DNA of 64,000 nucleotides from Pseudomonadales bacterium (GTDB lineage: Bacteria > Pseudomonadota > Gammaproteobacteria > Pseudomonadales > Azotimanducaceae): positions 248,001 to 312,000 of the forward strand of contig JAHCAL010000001.1 of NCBI GenBank assembly GCA_019634925.1, written 5' to 3'. The position numbers and the translations under genes were made by a program. Position 1 is the stretch's first letter. Each line of letters begins with the position of its first letter. Under the pieces are notes generated by a model. That model saw only the letters and a program-made list of their open reading frames with translations, searched no databases and was not told the DNA's origin. Shown here piece by piece: positions 50,402 through 59,370 of the stretch.

Positions 50402-51262
50402 TCACTCTGTAACGGGCATCTCCACGAACCGCGCGAGCGGCGCCATGCGCGCGCGGTTCAGGCTCAGTCCGCCGTCCTCGCCGACGCTGTAGTTGTCGAC
50501 CATCGTCAGCATTTCCAGGAATGCGGCTTCGCGATCCATGTCCGGGCAGGCCATCATGGTCGTGGCCATGTGCCGGTGGAACTCGATCCGGCTGCCGGTC
50601 TTGATCCTGTACGGGCCGTTGAAGGTGTTGCACGACGCGTTTCCGCTCGCGCGGGCGTGCTCGCTGTCCAGGATCAGGAACGGCGTGCCTCCGGTCGCGG
50701 CCGGGTCGACCGGCTGACCACGCAGTTCGACGAGCGTCCAGCGGCGGTCCTCGACCTGCGGGTCGTTCGCGTGCTTGTGCAGGAGGTAGCGGGCCGCCAG
50801 ATCGCCTTCGATCCGCCGCCCGTCGCGGTCGAGATGGAACAGGACGTTCTCGCCGACCTGGTACTGCTGCGCCTCGTCGCCCTCCGCTTCGAGCATCACT
50901 GCCCGCCCGTCAGTGTCCCAGGCAAACGTCCCGCTGCTCACGAACGGCTCGGGGTTTTCGTCGATGAAGACCATGCTGCGCTGATAGGTGCCGTCCTGGT
51001 TCAGGGTCACGGTCGTCTCGATACCAGGGCAACTCGCGCAGGGCAGCACGCCGGAATACGTACCCGCCCAGTCCAGCGCATCGCGACTGGAATGGCCGTC
51101 GGGTCGGGCTGGCTGCGATGCGGGTTGCGCGAGCGTCTCTGTCGGCGCATCGGGTTGGGTCGAAACTTCCGGTTCGCCGGATTCGGTGCCGCGTTCGCCG
51201 GAGCATCCGCCGAGTGCGATGCCGAGCATCAGCGGCAGCGCGATTCGAGCCAGTGGATACAT
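50402..51262 (-). CDS. Lipoprotein with NlpE-like and META domains
   Basis: A 286-residue lipoprotein: the signal ends in LGGC (Cys20), followed by a Pro/Thr/Ser-rich linker. Residues about 63-160 form an NlpE-like domain with the CxxC in LPCASCPGIETTVTLNQDGTY, and about 175-280 a META (DUF306) domain (WTLVELRGQPVD, SGNASCNTFNGPY, TMMACPDMDREAAFLEML). NlpE in enterics senses surface contact and copper through its cysteines; META domains occur in HslJ-like stress proteins. It is the last of a minus-strand run with DUF349, CDGSH and crotonase genes. Confidence 0.9.
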   Translation of the reverse strand: MYPLARIALPLMLGIALGGCSGERGTESGEPEVSTQPDAPTETLAQPASQPARPDGHSSRDALDWAGTYSGVLPCASCPGIETTVTLNQDGTYQRSMVFIDENPEPFVSSGTFAWDTDGRAVMLEAEGDEAQQYQVGENVLFHLDRDGRRIEGDLAARYLLHKHANDPQVEDRRWTLVELRGQPVDPAATGGTPFLILDSEHARASGNASCNTFNGPYRIKTGSRIEFHRHMATTMMACPDMDREAAFLEMLTMVDNYSVGEDGGLSLNRARMAPLARFVEMPVTE

Positions 51263-51310
51263 GTCGATCTCCTTTCCTGTTCGGCAGCGCTCGGGCCGGT
51301 CCTCGAGCGG

Positions 51311-53785
51311 TCAGCGCAGACGTGCGCGCAGTGCCGCGAAGAAGCGCGCACGCAGCGGTTCCGCATCCGGGGTTTTCGGGCCCAGCGCGCACCAGCGTTC
51401 GGCGAGCCCGAGCGGATCTTCGTCTTCATTGCCGCCGAGTCCGGCGCGCAGCCGTTCGACCTGCACCTCGAGGCGCAGGGGTTCGTCCTCGGGCGGCGGC
51501 GCGATGCCCGCAGCCTGTTCCGCGCGCAGGGCCAGCCGGCGCAGCGTGTCGAGCGCAACAGTAGCGCCAGCCGTGGCAGGCGCCTGCGCGTCCGTGGTTT
51601 CGAGTTCCGCCAGCCGCGCGAGCCGCCCGGCCGCGGCGCGCTGACGGACCAGATTGCGATGCCGGTCGAGCAGTTCCGCGCGGCGCGCGGCCAGCGGCTG
51701 GCGCAGTGCCGGTGGCAGACGGTCGAGATCGCGCAACCGCTCCGCGAGCGTGCGTGCCTGCGCCTCGGTCGCCGCTTCGGGCGCGAGTTCGCGAAGCGTG
51801 TGCTCGAAGTCGTCGAGCACGGCGGCGCATTGCCCGGCGAGTTCACGGATTTCCGTCTGCTGCGATGCGCGGGCGCTGTCCCGCGCTTCGAACAGGCCAT
51901 CGCACGCAGCGCGGAAGCTGCTCCAGAGAGCCTGGTCGCGCTGGCGTGGCAGCACGGCCCCGATGGTACGCCAACGCTGCTGCAGACCCTTGGCGCGATT
52001 GATCCGCTCCTCGATGTCGGCACTGTCCGCTAGCAGCTCCTCCGCCTCGGCGACCAGTGCCCCCTTGGCGGCGGCGTTGCGCTCCCAGAATGCCTTCAGG
52101 CGTTCGTGCAGCTGTTGCTGGAGCGCTTCGAACTGCTGTTCCACCGCGCGGCCCGCCTGCCGGTCGACCGGGCTGCAGCCGAGCCAGGAGTCGCGTGCGG
52201 TGCGGAGTATCTGCTCCGCGGCTTTCATGTCGGCGCGCTGCCAGTCGGTTTCGGTCAGGTAGGTCTCGAGCTCCGCGCAGATCCGTTGCCGCTCGGCGAG
52301 GTTCCTGCGGCGCAGCTCGGCCTGCTCTGCGAAGTACACGCGGCAGGTTTCGAAGGCCTGCTCGGCGAGTGTGTCGAAGCGCTCGGCGAGACGGGCTTCG
52401 CGGGCGCGGTTCACCGGTCCGAGTTCGCGCCACGCGGCGCGCAGCGCCTTCAGGCGCTCGGCCTGGTCGGGCGGCGGCAGGGGGTGATCGACCAGGGTCT
52501 GGGCGGCCTCGCAGAGTGCCTCGCGTTTCGGGGTGGTGGCGAAGGTCTGCCAGTCCTTCAGTTCGGTCAGTCGGCCGGACACACGATTCAGCCGGCGCGT
52601 GAGGGCGCGCGCGGCGGCAGCGCCGAGTGTGTCGTGTCGCTGGCGGGCTTCGGCGAGCCGTTGTCGGGCCGTGCCGATTTCGCCGGCGTCCAGGGCGGTC
52701 TCGGCTGCTTCGATCAGGCGTTCGAGTTCGGCCTGCTCCGCGCGGCGCGCGGCGGCTTCTGCTTCGGTAGCGGCCCGGCGGGCGGCACGCTCGGCCTCGC
52801 CGGCTGCGTGGTCGGTCTCGCCTTCGATGGGCGTCGATGGTTCGTCGATTGCGGCGTCTGCGCCGTCGGTCGTGGTGGCCCAGACATCGGCCTTGGTGGC
52901 GCGCGCGGCGGGCGATGCGTCCGCATGCGTTTCCGACTCGAGCGTTGCCCTGGCGCCTGCTTCGTCCGGCGCGAAAGGCGCCTCGAGGTCCGGCGGTGCC
53001 GGAACCGGCTCGGCAGGCGGTTCCGGCGCTACCAGGCGGGCGCGCAGCGCCGCGAGCGGAGCGGGTGATTCGCCGAATGGCGCGAGTTCGGCCCGTGCCG
53101 CATCGTGCCGGTCGATTGCTGCCAGGCACTCCCGATAGAGGTGCAGGGCGCGTTCGTAGGCCGCCCGTTCGTTCGCGGCCGCGGTACGCTCGAGCGCCTG
53201 GACGAGTTCCTCGGCGCGGGTGCTGGCTTCCGCTGCCCGGTGCTGCAGGCGCTTGAGCGCGTCGAGCCGTTCGCGTGCGTGCCGATTGAGTGACTTGTCG
53301 GCGCCGCGCGAACGTTTCTCGAGCAGGGCGAGCCCGGTGCCGGTATTGAGCGCGGGGTGTGCCAGCACACTTGTGCGCAGGCTGCCGCGGTCCTTGAGCG
53401 CCATGCCGATCAGCTGCTCGGGATCGGTGATCGCGCCGATCGCTGCGGTGCGCTCGGCCTCGGGCGCCGCCGCGAGCCGGCCGGTCGCGAGGCGTGGATG
53501 CGCTGGCAGTGCGGCACCGCTGGCGCGCGCCAGTGCTTCGATGCGGCGTGCGACTGCGTCACCGATCGCCGCATCGTCGAGCACGCGCACGAGCACGTCG
53601 ATCGCATCCAGCCGCTCCAGTGCGGCCAGCCGCACGGCCCGGTCGGAATCGTCCTCGAGCAGCCGCGCCAGATCGCCGCGACGGGCACGCGCCCCGGCTG
53701 TATCGAGCGAGGCGACCGCTTCGCGCCGCACCCGTGGATCCGGATCGTTCAGCCGGTCGCGCCCCTTGAAGAACCTGCGCAGCAT
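51311..53785 (-). CDS. DUF349-repeat coiled-coil protein
   Basis: An 824-residue cytoplasmic protein. The N-terminal third resembles HEAT-like repeats (DPDPRVRREAVASL, DSDRAVRLAALERL); an acidic, low-complexity centre (about 255-360) precedes several DUF349 units, each with the Trp-containing core (WRELGPVNRAREARLAERF, WQRADMKAAEQILRTARDSW, LQQRWRTIGAVLPRQRDQALWSSF). The family function is unknown. It is 30 bp downstream of the CDGSH gene and 48 bp upstream of the NlpE-META lipoprotein. Confidence 0.88.
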   Translation of the reverse strand: MLRRFFKGRDRLNDPDPRVRREAVASLDTAGARARRGDLARLLEDDSDRAVRLAALERLDAIDVLVRVLDDAAIGDAVARRIEALARASGAALPAHPRLATGRLAAAPEAERTAAIGAITDPEQLIGMALKDRGSLRTSVLAHPALNTGTGLALLEKRSRGADKSLNRHARERLDALKRLQHRAAEASTRAEELVQALERTAAANERAAYERALHLYRECLAAIDRHDAARAELAPFGESPAPLAALRARLVAPEPPAEPVPAPPDLEAPFAPDEAGARATLESETHADASPAARATKADVWATTTDGADAAIDEPSTPIEGETDHAAGEAERAARRAATEAEAAARRAEQAELERLIEAAETALDAGEIGTARQRLAEARQRHDTLGAAAARALTRRLNRVSGRLTELKDWQTFATTPKREALCEAAQTLVDHPLPPPDQAERLKALRAAWRELGPVNRAREARLAERFDTLAEQAFETCRVYFAEQAELRRRNLAERQRICAELETYLTETDWQRADMKAAEQILRTARDSWLGCSPVDRQAGRAVEQQFEALQQQLHERLKAFWERNAAAKGALVAEAEELLADSADIEERINRAKGLQQRWRTIGAVLPRQRDQALWSSFRAACDGLFEARDSARASQQTEIRELAGQCAAVLDDFEHTLRELAPEAATEAQARTLAERLRDLDRLPPALRQPLAARRAELLDRHRNLVRQRAAAGRLARLAELETTDAQAPATAGATVALDTLRRLALRAEQAAGIAPPPEDEPLRLEVQVERLRAGLGGNEDEDPLGLAERWCALGPKTPDAEPLRARFFAALRARLR

Positions 53786-53815
53786 CGTCGGTGTCGTCGC
53801 CTGATAGTGTGCGCG

Positions 53816-54055
53816 TTACAGCGCGTTGTGCCGGCCGTCGCAGAGCGGCGCCTTGCCGGTTTGCTTGCAGCCGCAGAAGTACAGCGTGCGATCCGCTTCC
53901 GCCGTGTAGGCGAGCGGCGTGATGCCGGTGCCTTCGTGCGAACCGTCGCAGAAGGGTTGCTTGGCGCTACGGCCGCACGCGCACCAGAAGTACTTGCGTC
54001 CGGCCGTCACGTCGACGGGATAGGGGGCTTTCTGGGCAATGATCGCTTCGCTCAT
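53816..54055 (-). CDS. Tandem CDGSH iron-sulfur domain protein
   Basis: A 79-residue protein with two complete CDGSH-type [2Fe-2S] sites of Cys3-His ligation: Cys25, Cys27, Cys36, His40 (CACGRSAKQPFCDGSH) and Cys61, Cys63, Cys72, His76 (CGCKQTGKAPLCDGRH). Bacterial members are small soluble redox or cluster-transfer proteins. The ATG at 54055 was preferred over an upstream start 22 codons earlier, which adds an unconserved basic extension. Confidence 0.92.
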   Translation of the reverse strand: MSEAIIAQKAPYPVDVTAGRKYFWCACGRSAKQPFCDGSHEGTGITPLAYTAEADRTLYFCGCKQTGKAPLCDGRHNAL

Positions 54056-54133
54056 GGTGATGATGCTCCTGCTTGGGCTGACGAGGGCTTGTGCTGACGC
54101 GGCGCCCGCACGGGTGCGCACGGGCGCGTGCAG

Positions 54134-54991
54134 TCACGAATACTTGCGCTCCTGCCACCACGGGAAGAACGCGGGCATGTCCTGGGAGACCCGGCCCGGG
54201 AATTGCGGCGGGCGCTTCTCCAGGAACGATTCGACGCCTTCGCGCGCCTCGGCGGACTTGCCGGTGTAGAACACTCCGCGTGAGTCGATCTTGTGTGCCT
54301 CCATCGGATGATCCGCGCCGAGCATGCGCCACATCATGTGGCGGACCAGGGTCACGGAGATCGACGAGGTGTTGTCGGCGATCTCGCGCGCGATGGCGCG
54401 CGCCGCGGGGAGCAGGTCCTCCTTGCCGTGCACGCTGCGCACCAGTCGGCCGGCCAGCGCCTCGCTGGCGTCGAAGACGCGCCCGCTGTAGCACCACTCG
54501 AGCGCCTGGCTGATGCCGACGACGCGGGGCAGGAAGTAACTGGAGCACGCTTCCGGGACGATGCCGCGGCGTGCGAACACGAAGCCGAACTTCGCGTTCT
54601 CGGAGGCGAGGCGGATGTCCATCGGCAGGGTCATGGTCACGCCGACGCCGACCGCCGGCCCGTTGATGGCGGCGATGATCGGCTTCTTGAGTTCGAAGAT
54701 GCGCAGGGTCAGCAGGCCGCCGCCGTCGCGGGGGATCCCTTCCGGCCGGTTGCCACGGCTTTCGGAATTGAAGGTGTCGCCGCCCGCGCCGAGGTCGGCA
54801 CCGGCGCAGAACGCGCGGCCCTCACCGGTCACGATGATCGCGCGGACGGTGTCGTCTGCGTCGGCACGATCGAACGCGTCGATCATCTCGTTCATCATGT
54901 CGCCGGTGAACGCATTGAGGCGTTCGGGGCGATGCAGGGTAAGGGTGAGGATGCCGTCTGCCACGTCGTAGCGGATGGTCTGATAGCTCAT
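54134..54991 (-). CDS. Enoyl-CoA hydratase/isomerase family protein
   Basis: A 285-residue crotonase-fold enzyme. The oxyanion-hole region is GRAFCAGADLGAGG and the second is AAINGPAVGVGVTMTLPMDIRL; FGFVFARRGIVPEACSSYFLPRVVG carries the conserved glutamate region. It is probably a soluble CoA-thioester enzyme of fatty-acid or related degradation; the exact reaction is not predictable. It starts the minus-strand run that continues into the CDGSH gene, and a terminator-like palindrome separates it from secF upstream. Confidence 0.92.
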   Translation of the reverse strand: MSYQTIRYDVADGILTLTLHRPERLNAFTGDMMNEMIDAFDRADADDTVRAIIVTGEGRAFCAGADLGAGGDTFNSESRGNRPEGIPRDGGGLLTLRIFELKKPIIAAINGPAVGVGVTMTLPMDIRLASENAKFGFVFARRGIVPEACSSYFLPRVVGISQALEWCYSGRVFDASEALAGRLVRSVHGKEDLLPAARAIAREIADNTSSISVTLVRHMMWRMLGADHPMEAHKIDSRGVFYTGKSAEAREGVESFLEKRPPQFPGRVSQDMPAFFPWWQERKYS

Positions 54992-55068
54992 GGGTCCGGG
55001 GTCCTTCTTGCCAGGGGATTCGATCGCGAAAGGGCCCTATGGTGCACAGATCGGAGGCGGGGGACAAA

Positions 55069-55145
55069 TGGGGTCAGAGTAAAAACGCCCGCCCAGGCCG
55101 GCGCCGGAGGCGCCGGCCTGGGCGGGCGTTTTTACTCTGACCCCA
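55069..55145. repeat. Perfect 37-bp-arm palindrome, terminator-like
   Basis: Arms 55069-55105 and 55109-55145 are exactly complementary around the loop GGA (55106-55108). The outer tip is TGGGGTCAGAGTAAAAA; the inner stem is GC-rich (CGCCCGCCCAGGCCGGCGCC). T5 tracts follow the GC stem in both directions, so it can act as a bidirectional intrinsic terminator. It begins one base after the secF stop codon and shares its tips with the element at 56140-56218 and the half copy at 36899. Confidence 0.9.
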
Positions 55146-55146
55146 A

Positions 55147-56052
55147 CTATCCCTCCACCGGTGGCAGTTCCCGCACCAGGCTCGTCCGGTCGACCTTCAT
55201 GAACATCAGCAGCGCCGACGCCACGTAGATCGATGACCAGGTGCCGACCACCACGCCCACGGTCAGCGCCAGCGAGAAGCTGCGCAGCGCTTCCCCGCCG
55301 AACACGAGCAGTGCGACCAGGGTGAACAGCGTGGTGCCTGACATGGCGATCGTGCGCCCGAGGGTCTGGTTCAGTGCGGCATTGATGGCCGTGAGCGTCG
55401 AGGCGCCGCGCATGCGGACGAAGTTTTCGCGGATACGGTCGTAGACCACGATGGTATCGTTCAGCGAGTAGCCGATCAGCGCGAGCACCGCGGCAAATGC
55501 GGCGAGATCGAACGTCAGATCGAAGAACACGAACACGCCGAGCGTGATCAATACATCGTGTACCAGTGCAATGATTGCGCCGAGCGAGAACTTGCCGGCG
55601 AAGCGGAACATGATGTAAATGCCGATCGCGATGAGTGCGGCGAGCGTCGCCAGCCCCGCGCTGTCGCGCAGTTCCGCGCCGATGGTGGGCCCGACGAGTT
55701 CGGAGCCCAGGATCCGGTGTGCGGGGTGGACATGGTCGAGGGCAGTCGTGAGTCGTTCTGTCACCGCGCCGAGGTCGGTGCCGGCCGTCGGCGCGCGGAT
55801 CAGCAGGTGGCGCTCGGACTCGAGTTCCTGCACGACCGCTTCGGAAAACCCGGCTTCCACCAGTTCGGTACGGACCGTGTCGACATCCACGTCGACCGGA
55901 AACTCGACGTCGACCAGCGCGCCGCCGGTGAATTCGATGCTGAGGTCGAGCCCGCGGAATGCGAGCCCCCCGACGGAAAGCAGAACGAGCACGAGCGACA
56001 CGGCCGACGCCACGCGGCGCCAGCCCATGAAATCGATATTGGGGGTTTTCAT
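55147..56052 (-). CDS. secF: Protein translocase subunit SecF
   Basis: A 301-residue inner-membrane component of the SecDF complex, which drives late protein export with the proton motive force. The N-terminal helix is followed by the periplasmic GLDLSIEFTGGALVDVEF motif and five C-terminal helices, with LIGYSLNDTIVVYDRIREN near residue 205. Its usual partner secD is absent: the upstream gene is an aldolase and downstream is a crotonase, and long palindromes lie on both sides. SecD must be encoded elsewhere if the complex is present. Confidence 0.95.
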   Translation of the reverse strand: MKTPNIDFMGWRRVASAVSLVLVLLSVGGLAFRGLDLSIEFTGGALVDVEFPVDVDVDTVRTELVEAGFSEAVVQELESERHLLIRAPTAGTDLGAVTERLTTALDHVHPAHRILGSELVGPTIGAELRDSAGLATLAALIAIGIYIMFRFAGKFSLGAIIALVHDVLITLGVFVFFDLTFDLAAFAAVLALIGYSLNDTIVVYDRIRENFVRMRGASTLTAINAALNQTLGRTIAMSGTTLFTLVALLVFGGEALRSFSLALTVGVVVGTWSSIYVASALLMFMKVDRTSLVRELPPVEG

Positions 56053-56139
56053 CTCGACTCCGGGCGCTGCCCGAAAGGTTGGGGGTGCCGGGGTACTGCA
56101 CGACCCCCGGCGGCGCGCAGTCTAGCAGTAATCGCGACT

Positions 56140-56218
56140 GTTGGGGTCGGAGTAAAATCCCCCTGCCAGTCCGCGCCGCCGGCGCGGACTGGCGGTGGGA
56201 TTTTACTCCGACCCCAAC
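56140..56218. repeat. Near-perfect 38-bp-arm palindrome
   Basis: Arms 56140-56177 and 56181-56218 are complementary with two mismatches around the loop GCC (56178-56180). The tip is GTTGGGGTCGGAGTAAAATC, while the inner stem (CCAGTCCGCGCC) differs from that of the 55-kb element. It begins 17 nt beyond the aldolase stop codon and lies 87 bp upstream of secF; the internal TTTT could serve termination of the aldolase gene. Confidence 0.88.
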
Positions 56219-56235
56219 GGTCCAGCCGTAGCTGC

Positions 56236-57177
56236 CTAGTCGCGCCCCGCTGCACGCCGGCCGATGCGCAGGGCAGTGGCCGGGCGGTCGGAAATGCCGG
56301 CGTCGTCCCAGAAGCCGACCGTCACGAAGCTGTACCCCTCGGCCAGGTATTCGGCCACGGTCTCCTGGCTGGTGGTCAGACCACAGGGTATGTTGCGGGC
56401 CTTGCAGACCCCCAGCACCTTGCGCATGGCCGCTGCGATTTCCGGATCGTCGCGTGAACCGGGATTGCCGTACGAGAGCGACAGGTCCGCCGGACCCACG
56501 AAGATCGCACCGATCCCAGGTACCAAAGCGATCTCCTCGATGTTCTCCACGCCGCGCCGCGATTCGATCTGGATCACCGCGAGCAGCTCGCCGCGCGGGT
56601 CGAGCGGCCACACGTCGGCCCGCTCGGCATAGTCGGCCGCGCCCCAGAACCAGGTCGCGATCGAGGCTCCCGAGCCGCGCAGCCCGGCGGGCTCGACCGC
56701 GGGGTCGCCGCGTCGCTGCGGGTAACGCATCGCACGCACCGCTTGCTCGGCTTCCTCACGTGTTTCCACGTAGGGGAACACCACCCCGAACGCGCCGGCG
56801 TCCAGTACCTGTTTCACCTGCCACTGCAGGCTCTCGCGGCCGTTCATGGGGATGCGCACCAGCGGCGTCACCGCCATCTGGCCGTGGCCGTTCTCGAGCA
56901 GGCGGGCCTTGTCGGTCATGCCGACCAGGAATGCCTGCAGCGTTTCCACGTTGAACGGCGCGTGCTCCATGTCGATGAAGATGAAATCCAGGTCCGAGCG
57001 TGCGAGCCCGCGCGCGCTGGCCAGCGAGAAGTTGCCGGTGAACATGCCGAACACCGGCTTGCCGGCGGCGAGTGTCTCGATCGACCGGTTCAGCCGGACC
57101 TCGGCCGCGAACGCGGACGGCACGGCGAGCAGCAGAACGGCAAGCGCGGTCAATGCGCGCAGGCGGGTGCGTGGCAT
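56236..57177 (-). CDS. Exported HpcH/HpaI-type aldolase
   Basis: A 313-residue protein of the class II (metal-dependent) pyruvate aldolase family, related to 2-dehydro-3-deoxyglucarate and 4-hydroxy-2-oxoheptanedioate aldolases. Family active-site contexts are present: FIDMEHAPFN (His), PLVRIP (Arg), VIQIES (Glu) and VGPADLS (Asp). Unusually, it carries a clear N-terminal signal peptide (RALTALAVLLLAVPSAFAAEV), predicting a periplasmic enzyme. It may be a carboxylic-acid aldolase or lyase acting outside the cytoplasm; the substrate is unknown. Confidence 0.88.
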   Translation of the reverse strand: MPRTRLRALTALAVLLLAVPSAFAAEVRLNRSIETLAAGKPVFGMFTGNFSLASARGLARSDLDFIFIDMEHAPFNVETLQAFLVGMTDKARLLENGHGQMAVTPLVRIPMNGRESLQWQVKQVLDAGAFGVVFPYVETREEAEQAVRAMRYPQRRGDPAVEPAGLRGSGASIATWFWGAADYAERADVWPLDPRGELLAVIQIESRRGVENIEEIALVPGIGAIFVGPADLSLSYGNPGSRDDPEIAAAMRKVLGVCKARNIPCGLTTSQETVAEYLAEGYSFVTVGFWDDAGISDRPATALRIGRRAAGRD

Positions 57178-57222
57178 GGTCGGGGTCCCCTCTCCGGTTG
57201 TACCTGGAATCCGGGGCGGATC

Positions 57223-57651
57223 TTACTGCGTTCCGTGGCCGGCGTCGTATTCCCGCACCAGCCGCGGCGGTGCCACCAGCCGCCAGGCGGCTTCGACGAG
57301 GCCGGGCATGGCGTCCCAGCGGACTTCCATCAGGTTGACGAGCACCATCGGCCAGTCCTGGTAGTGCGGGGTCAGGTAGAACGCGCGCGGATCGGCCTGC
57401 AGCAGCATGTGCCGCTCGAGCAGGTCGCAGCGCAGCGCCAGCCCGCCTTCCGCCTCGGTGCGCAGGCGCGCCATGACCTTGCCGCGGACCTTGATGCAGG
57501 GTGTCCCGTAGGCGCGGGTATCCTCCACGCCCGGAAGTTGCAGGGCGATCTCGAGCACGCGCGCGTACGCATCCGCGAGGACGCCGACCGGCGGATATCT
57601 GAGCGGCGCGGGCTCGCGGCCGGCGTTCGACGGGCGCCTGGGGCGGGGCAT
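57223..57651 (-). CDS. MmcQ/YjbR-family protein
   Basis: A protein of 142 residues with the YjbR fold: an N-terminal helix (DAYARVLEIALQLPGVEDTRAYG), a beta region (CIKVRGKVMARLRTEAEGGLALRC) and a C-terminal DWPMVLVNLMEVRWD helix region. Members bind DNA or ligands loosely and have no settled function. It lies 45 bp upstream of the aldolase on the same strand. Confidence 0.85.
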   Translation of the reverse strand: MPRPRRPSNAGREPAPLRYPPVGVLADAYARVLEIALQLPGVEDTRAYGTPCIKVRGKVMARLRTEAEGGLALRCDLLERHMLLQADPRAFYLTPHYQDWPMVLVNLMEVRWDAMPGLVEAAWRLVAPPRLVREYDAGHGTQ

Positions 57652-57795
57652 GGCGCAGATCTCCCTGGCAAGGCTGGCAAATGGAAGGTTAGCGCCCGCG
57701 CCGGGCGGGCGGAATGCCCGCCTGCCGCGTACCGCTCGCGGGTCAAAACCTGTTAGGGTCGGCCCTCGACGACGAGTACGGGAGGGAGGTTCAGG

Positions 57796-59145
57796 ATGCG
57801 TCGATCACGGTTCGTATGGAGCCAACGGTTCCGCTTGCCAGTCGAGTGCCGGGTGCTGCCGGCCGCCGGCCTGCTCCTGGCCGCAGCCGCGCTGGCGCCT
57901 TTCCAGGCGGCGGCGCAGGCGCCACGCGGGCTCGGCGCCGACAGCCCTCTCGAGTCCGGCGTCGGGCAGTCCGCGGCGGACCGGGTCCACGACGCCATCC
58001 ACGTGGTCTACGGATTCGGCAACACCTTCCAGGTCGACACACCGGACGGGCGCGTGATCGTCGATACGTCCGGTGTCCAGCGCGCCGCGCGCGCCCGCGA
58101 ACTGCTCGATGCGGTGAGCAACCGGCCGGTACGTTACGTGATCCTCACCCACGGCCACGGCGACCACACAGGCGGGCTCGGCGCGTGGGTTGAGCCGGGG
58201 ACCGAAATCGTCGCGCAGGCCGGGTTCGCCGAGTTCCTGCACTACCAGGCCCGCCTCGCCGGTTTCTTCGGGCGCCGCAACGCGGCCCAGTTCGGGCTGC
58301 CGGTACCGCCCGAGCGGCCGTGGGCCGGCAACTTCGGGGCGACCGTGCCGGCGACGATCCTGTTCGAGAAGGAACACGCGTTTGCGCTCGGCGGACTCGA
58401 ATTCCAGCTCCTGCACACCCCGGGCGAGACACCCGATCACCTGACCGTCTGGCTGCCGCAGTACAAGGCCGCCTTCATCGGTGACAACTACTACGAATCG
58501 TTTCCCAACATGTACACGCTGCGCGGCACGCGCCCGCGCTGGGCGCTCGAGTACGTGGCCGCGATCGATAGCGTGCTGGCGCTCGGGCCGGAGATCCTGC
58601 TGCCGAGCCACGGCCGGCCGATCCACGGCAACGCGGCGATCACCACGGCGCTCACCCGGTATCGCGATGCGATCCTCCACGTGCACGATGCCGTGGTGGC
58701 GGGCATGAACGCCGGCAAGGACGTGTTCACCCTCATGCGCGAGATCCGGCTGCCCGCCGAACTCGACGTGGGCGAAGGCTACGGCAACCTGATCTGGTCG
58801 ATCCGCGGCATCTACGAAGGTTACGCGGGCTGGTTCGACGGCAATCCTTCGACGATGTACGACGAGCCGCCTGCGGCCGTCTACCCGGAGGCGGTCAGCC
58901 TGGCCGGTGGGCCCGATACGATCAGCGCACGGGCCGCGGTACTGCTCGCGGAGGGCCAGCCGGTGCGCGCGCTGCACCTTGCGGACATGGCGCTGGCAGC
59001 CGATGCAGGTCACCGGGGCGCACTCGAGGTGCGCATCGCTGCGCTCGAAGCCCTGCGCGCGCGCTCGGTCAACAGCAACGAACGCGGCTGGCTCGACCAC
59101 GGCATCCGCTCGGCGCGGCAACGGCTCGCGTCAGCTGGGGATTGA
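57796..59145 (+). CDS. Exported metallo-beta-lactamase-fold hydrolase (alkylsulfatase-like)
   Basis: A 449-residue protein with a signal peptide (LPAAGLLLAAAALAPFQAAAQ) and an MBL fold. The zinc motif is HGHGDH (His119, His121, Asp123, His124), followed by FHTPGETPDH-type and PSHGRP segments containing further histidines. The C-terminal part (about 360-445, with ALHLADMALAADAGHRGALEVRIAALEAL) resembles the dimerisation domain of alkyl-sulfatases (SdsA1-like). It may hydrolyse sulfate esters or another small ester. The ATG at 57796 is preceded by GGGAGG. Confidence 0.85.
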   Translation: MRRSRFVWSQRFRLPVECRVLPAAGLLLAAAALAPFQAAAQAPRGLGADSPLESGVGQSAADRVHDAIHVVYGFGNTFQVDTPDGRVIVDTSGVQRAARARELLDAVSNRPVRYVILTHGHGDHTGGLGAWVEPGTEIVAQAGFAEFLHYQARLAGFFGRRNAAQFGLPVPPERPWAGNFGATVPATILFEKEHAFALGGLEFQLLHTPGETPDHLTVWLPQYKAAFIGDNYYESFPNMYTLRGTRPRWALEYVAAIDSVLALGPEILLPSHGRPIHGNAAITTALTRYRDAILHVHDAVVAGMNAGKDVFTLMREIRLPAELDVGEGYGNLIWSIRGIYEGYAGWFDGNPSTMYDEPPAAVYPEAVSLAGGPDTISARAAVLLAEGQPVRALHLADMALAADAGHRGALEVRIAALEALRARSVNSNERGWLDHGIRSARQRLASAGD

Positions 59146-59370
59146 GGTTTCTGACCACAAGTTGGTCGGTTTACCCAGTTCCGGTGGCCCGGCCCGCGCG
59201 GGGCCTGCGCACGACGGAATGCGCGGCGCACCATGCAGCGGGCCTTCGCGCCGCGCGCCGACTGGATCCTGCCGCTGGTACGTTAGTTGCTTGCCTGGAA
59301 GGGATTCAGGCCGGGGCGGGTCATGGCAAGGCCCTGTATCGGCCGACGGGAGTCAGGGAGAGGAGCCGAC

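Noticed and set aside
55069..55145. Possible insertion sequence end or attachment site
   Set aside because: No transposase or integrase lies nearby and the palindrome is self-contained with a 3-nt loop; a repeat/terminator call fits better.
59146..59370. Small gene between the MBL hydrolase and DUF1707 protein
   Set aside because: Frames here extend into neighbours, have no own ribosome-binding site and show no recognisable protein; it looks like a plain intergenic region.
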